Of a DNA stretch of 41,547 bases, positions 40,132 through 41,547 are shown in pieces. The notes below the pieces were generated by a model. That model worked only from the letters and a program-made list of their open reading frames with translations, had not been told where the DNA came from and did not search any database. How positions within the stretch are numbered: position 1 is the stretch's first letter; every line of letters starts with the position of its first letter. The DNA is from CAZDUZ01 sp964508755 (GTDB taxonomy: Bacteria; Patescibacteriota; Dojkabacteria; SC72; JAFGCJ01): positions 1 to 41,547 of the forward strand of contig CAZDUZ010000004.1 in the NCBI GenBank assembly GCA_964508755.1, in the 5' to 3' direction. A program made the position numbers and the translations under genes.

Positions 40132-41340
40132 ATGAACATCACCGCCCTCACGCTTACCAATTTCCGTCAGTTTAATACTCTTTCACTATCGTTTGAAAAA
40201 CCTTGGACGATAATTGTAGGGAAAAATGCAGGGGGGAAAAGCACAATTCTCGAGTCTCTTTATATGCTTTCACACGGCGATTCACCCTGGGAATCCAACC
40301 ACAATCACCTCATCAAAATCCACACACAAGGAAATGACGAAACTCCCTATTCGGAATTACTCAAATCTACTTCCCGCATTGAGGCTATTATGGAGCATGA
40401 CGGTGAGGAGCATCAGATTGCCCTTTCTTTTTCTACCAACAATGGAGTGACAACCAAACAGTATCTGGTGGATGGGAAACCAACTACCCGTAACCGGTTT
40501 CTCAGTCACTTCCAATCAATCCTCTTTAGCCCTGATTTAATTGACCTCCTCATGTTCGAGCCTTCACAACGAAGAACGTTTATCGATTTTTACACTGCAT
40601 ATCTTTCTCCTGAACTTCGTGAAGTGTTTTCGAATTATCGTAAGGTTTTGCGTCATCGAAACACCTTACTAAAATCAATATCTGCTCAAAGATACCAGAG
40701 GTATAGCCGAATTGAAGACGATTACGACACCCTTCCAAGACAAACGAGCACACCTTCATCTCAAAATCAAAATGGAAACAGCTCAATGCTGAGTTACTGG
40801 ACGAACCAACTCGCAGACCTCGGAACACAAATACTTCTCAATCGGTTGAAACTCATTGACCTTATTAACAAAGAAACGCCAAACTATCCTGCACTCATAA
40901 CGTACGCTTCCAATATTCCGTTTCCATCTTCGGTGCTTACCACACCGTTTCCTAGAAGCCGGATAAAGGATGCCTTCGTTCAAAAACTTGAACAGGTAGA
41001 AGAGACAGAAAAGGCAGCGGGTAAAACACTTGCTGGACCTCATCGTGATGATTGGAGCCTAACCGTTAATACAATGAACATTAATCGATATGGATCCCGC
41101 GGAGAAAAACGGATTGCAATTTCCGATATTATTTTCAAGATAAATACGATTTTTTCAGAATCCTTTAAACAGAAACCACTGATGCTTCTTGACGACATCT
41201 CTTCTGAACTTGACGGGGATAATATTAATCGTGTGTATGAAGAGAAAATATCCCCGGATCAACAGACGATTATTACCGCTACATCGACATCCCACATTCC
41301 CAGAAAAATACTTTCAAAGTCACACCTTATACGGCTTTAA
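40132..41340 (+). CDS. recF: DNA replication and repair protein RecF
   Basis: A protein of 402 aa. The SMC-like ATPase features are in order: N-terminal MNITALTLTNFRQFNTL, Walker A GKNAGGKST (30-38), SPDLIDLL and PSQRRTFIDFY, GPHRDDW, a signature SRGEKR (322-327) and Walker B LMLLDDISSELD. RecF loads RecA at gaps through RecOR. The signature has Glu-Lys where relatives usually have Gln. A Ser/Asn/Gln-rich insertion (about 200-222) interrupts the coiled region. It follows lepA by 15 nt and overlaps the convergent gene by 21 nt. Neither dnaA nor dnaN is in view. Confidence 0.92.
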   Translation: MNITALTLTNFRQFNTLSLSFEKPWTIIVGKNAGGKSTILESLYMLSHGDSPWESNHNHLIKIHTQGNDETPYSELLKSTSRIEAIMEHDGEEHQIALSFSTNNGVTTKQYLVDGKPTTRNRFLSHFQSILFSPDLIDLLMFEPSQRRTFIDFYTAYLSPELREVFSNYRKVLRHRNTLLKSISAQRYQRYSRIEDDYDTLPRQTSTPSSQNQNGNSSMLSYWTNQLADLGTQILLNRLKLIDLINKETPNYPALITYASNIPFPSSVLTTPFPRSRIKDAFVQKLEQVEETEKAAGKTLAGPHRDDWSLTVNTMNINRYGSRGEKRIAISDIIFKINTIFSESFKQKPLMLLDDISSELDGDNINRVYEEKISPDQQTIITATSTSHIPRKILSKSHLIRL

Positions 41341-41547
41341 CCTCTTATTTAGTTCCTTTCTTTTCTTATCCCATTGATTCGAAGGAAAAAAGAGCAACGC
41401 GTTTTCGCTCATCACAGACAATTCGGGATGATGGCGCATTACCTGCATGTAGAGTAGTTGAAGCTTACCTACTCCCCAATCTAAGTAGTCAACAATACGG
41501 GAAATTAAGAATAGTCTTCGTTTCTCCTGGAAAGAATTCCTTTTTTC
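41320..41547 (-). CDS. C-terminal end of an unidentified protein (partial)
   Basis: A minus-strand frame is open from the window's right edge to TGA at 41322-41320 and encodes 75 residues, including IVDYLDWGVGKLQLLYMQVM, then HHPELSVMSENALLFFP and a basic end (KKRKELNKRLKPYKV). I do not recognise the family. The frame is favoured because the region beyond recF is otherwise empty and the composition is that of a normal helical protein. It is convergent with recF, overlapping its 3' end by 21 nt. Confidence 0.6.
   Translation of the reverse strand, partial: EKRNSFQEKRRLFLISRIVDYLDWGVGKLQLLYMQVMRHHPELSVMSENALLFFPSNQWDKKRKELNKRLKPYKV

Noticed and set aside
1..41547. Recoded UGA (Gly) as in Gracilibacteria/Absconditabacteria
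   Set aside because: TGA ends several clearly complete genes (GT2, alaS, holA), and no conserved protein here contains an in-frame TGA.
1..41547. CRISPR array, insertion sequence or other direct-repeat arrays
   Set aside because: I found no regularly spaced repeats and no transposase; the only tandem repeats are the protein-level Cys repeats at 31082-31535.

Overview
The window reads as a scaffold piece from a Candidate Phyla Radiation (Patescibacteria) bacterium. The evidence is the streamlined gene set: IF-2 without its N-terminal domains, alanyl-tRNA synthetase without C-Ala, a PilM/FtsA-like ATPase next to a baseplate-J-like membrane protein, many membrane-anchored surface proteins, no visible biosynthetic pathway, and almost no Shine-Dalgarno sequences. 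Dojkabacteria (WS6) or a Microgenomates lineage would fit, but the sequence alone does not settle this. TAA, TAG and TGA all end genes, so the standard code applies. Two runs of exactly 100 N (7951-8050 and 34867-34966) are assembly gaps of unknown true size.

Layout. 1-366: the 3' end of a serine recombinase running into tRNA-Ser(GGA), which looks like the edge of an integrated element. 445-6036: a baseplate-J-like protein with its PilM-like partner, divergent from a membrane GT2 glycosyltransferase. 6083-9946 (minus): GNAT, RNase J, family 4 uracil-DNA glycosylase and a Lon-type ATPase with no protease domain. 10061-17464 (minus): the expression cluster nusA-ylxR-infB-(degenerate DHH protein)-rpsO-pnp, followed by dnaJ as its own unit with a terminator. 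19055-24012: sortase, an orphan membrane-anchored solute-binding protein and a large Ig-like surface protein. 24171-34283: alaS-ruvX-mltG-LCP-holA, a Cys-repeat surface protein and an O-antigen-ligase-like polymerase with TPRs, mostly overlapping and probably co-transcribed. 34330-35475 (minus): small Ig/FN3 membrane proteins broken by the second gap. 35641-37080: rpsT and two membrane proteins. 37111-38181 (minus): a degenerate ATPase fused to a PhoB-type winged helix. 38326-41340: lepA and recF. 41320-41547: the end of an unidentified minus-strand gene.

How the genes fit together. Translation and RNA turnover (NusA, IF-2, S15, PNPase, RNase J, S20, LepA, AlaRS), replication and repair (HolA, RecF, RuvX, UDG) and cell-envelope construction (GT2, MltG, LCP, Wzy-like ligase, sortase, surface proteins) are interleaved. 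The most coherent unexpected signal is regulatory. At many genes a -10 hexamer sits only 6-10 nt upstream of the ATG, which predicts leaderless mRNAs. At seven promoters the -35 hexamer begins TTGC. Other points of interest are the protease-less Lon, a DHH protein that has lost its DHH motif, and a QPQTG motif before the C-terminal helix of a surface protein that could be a sortase signal.
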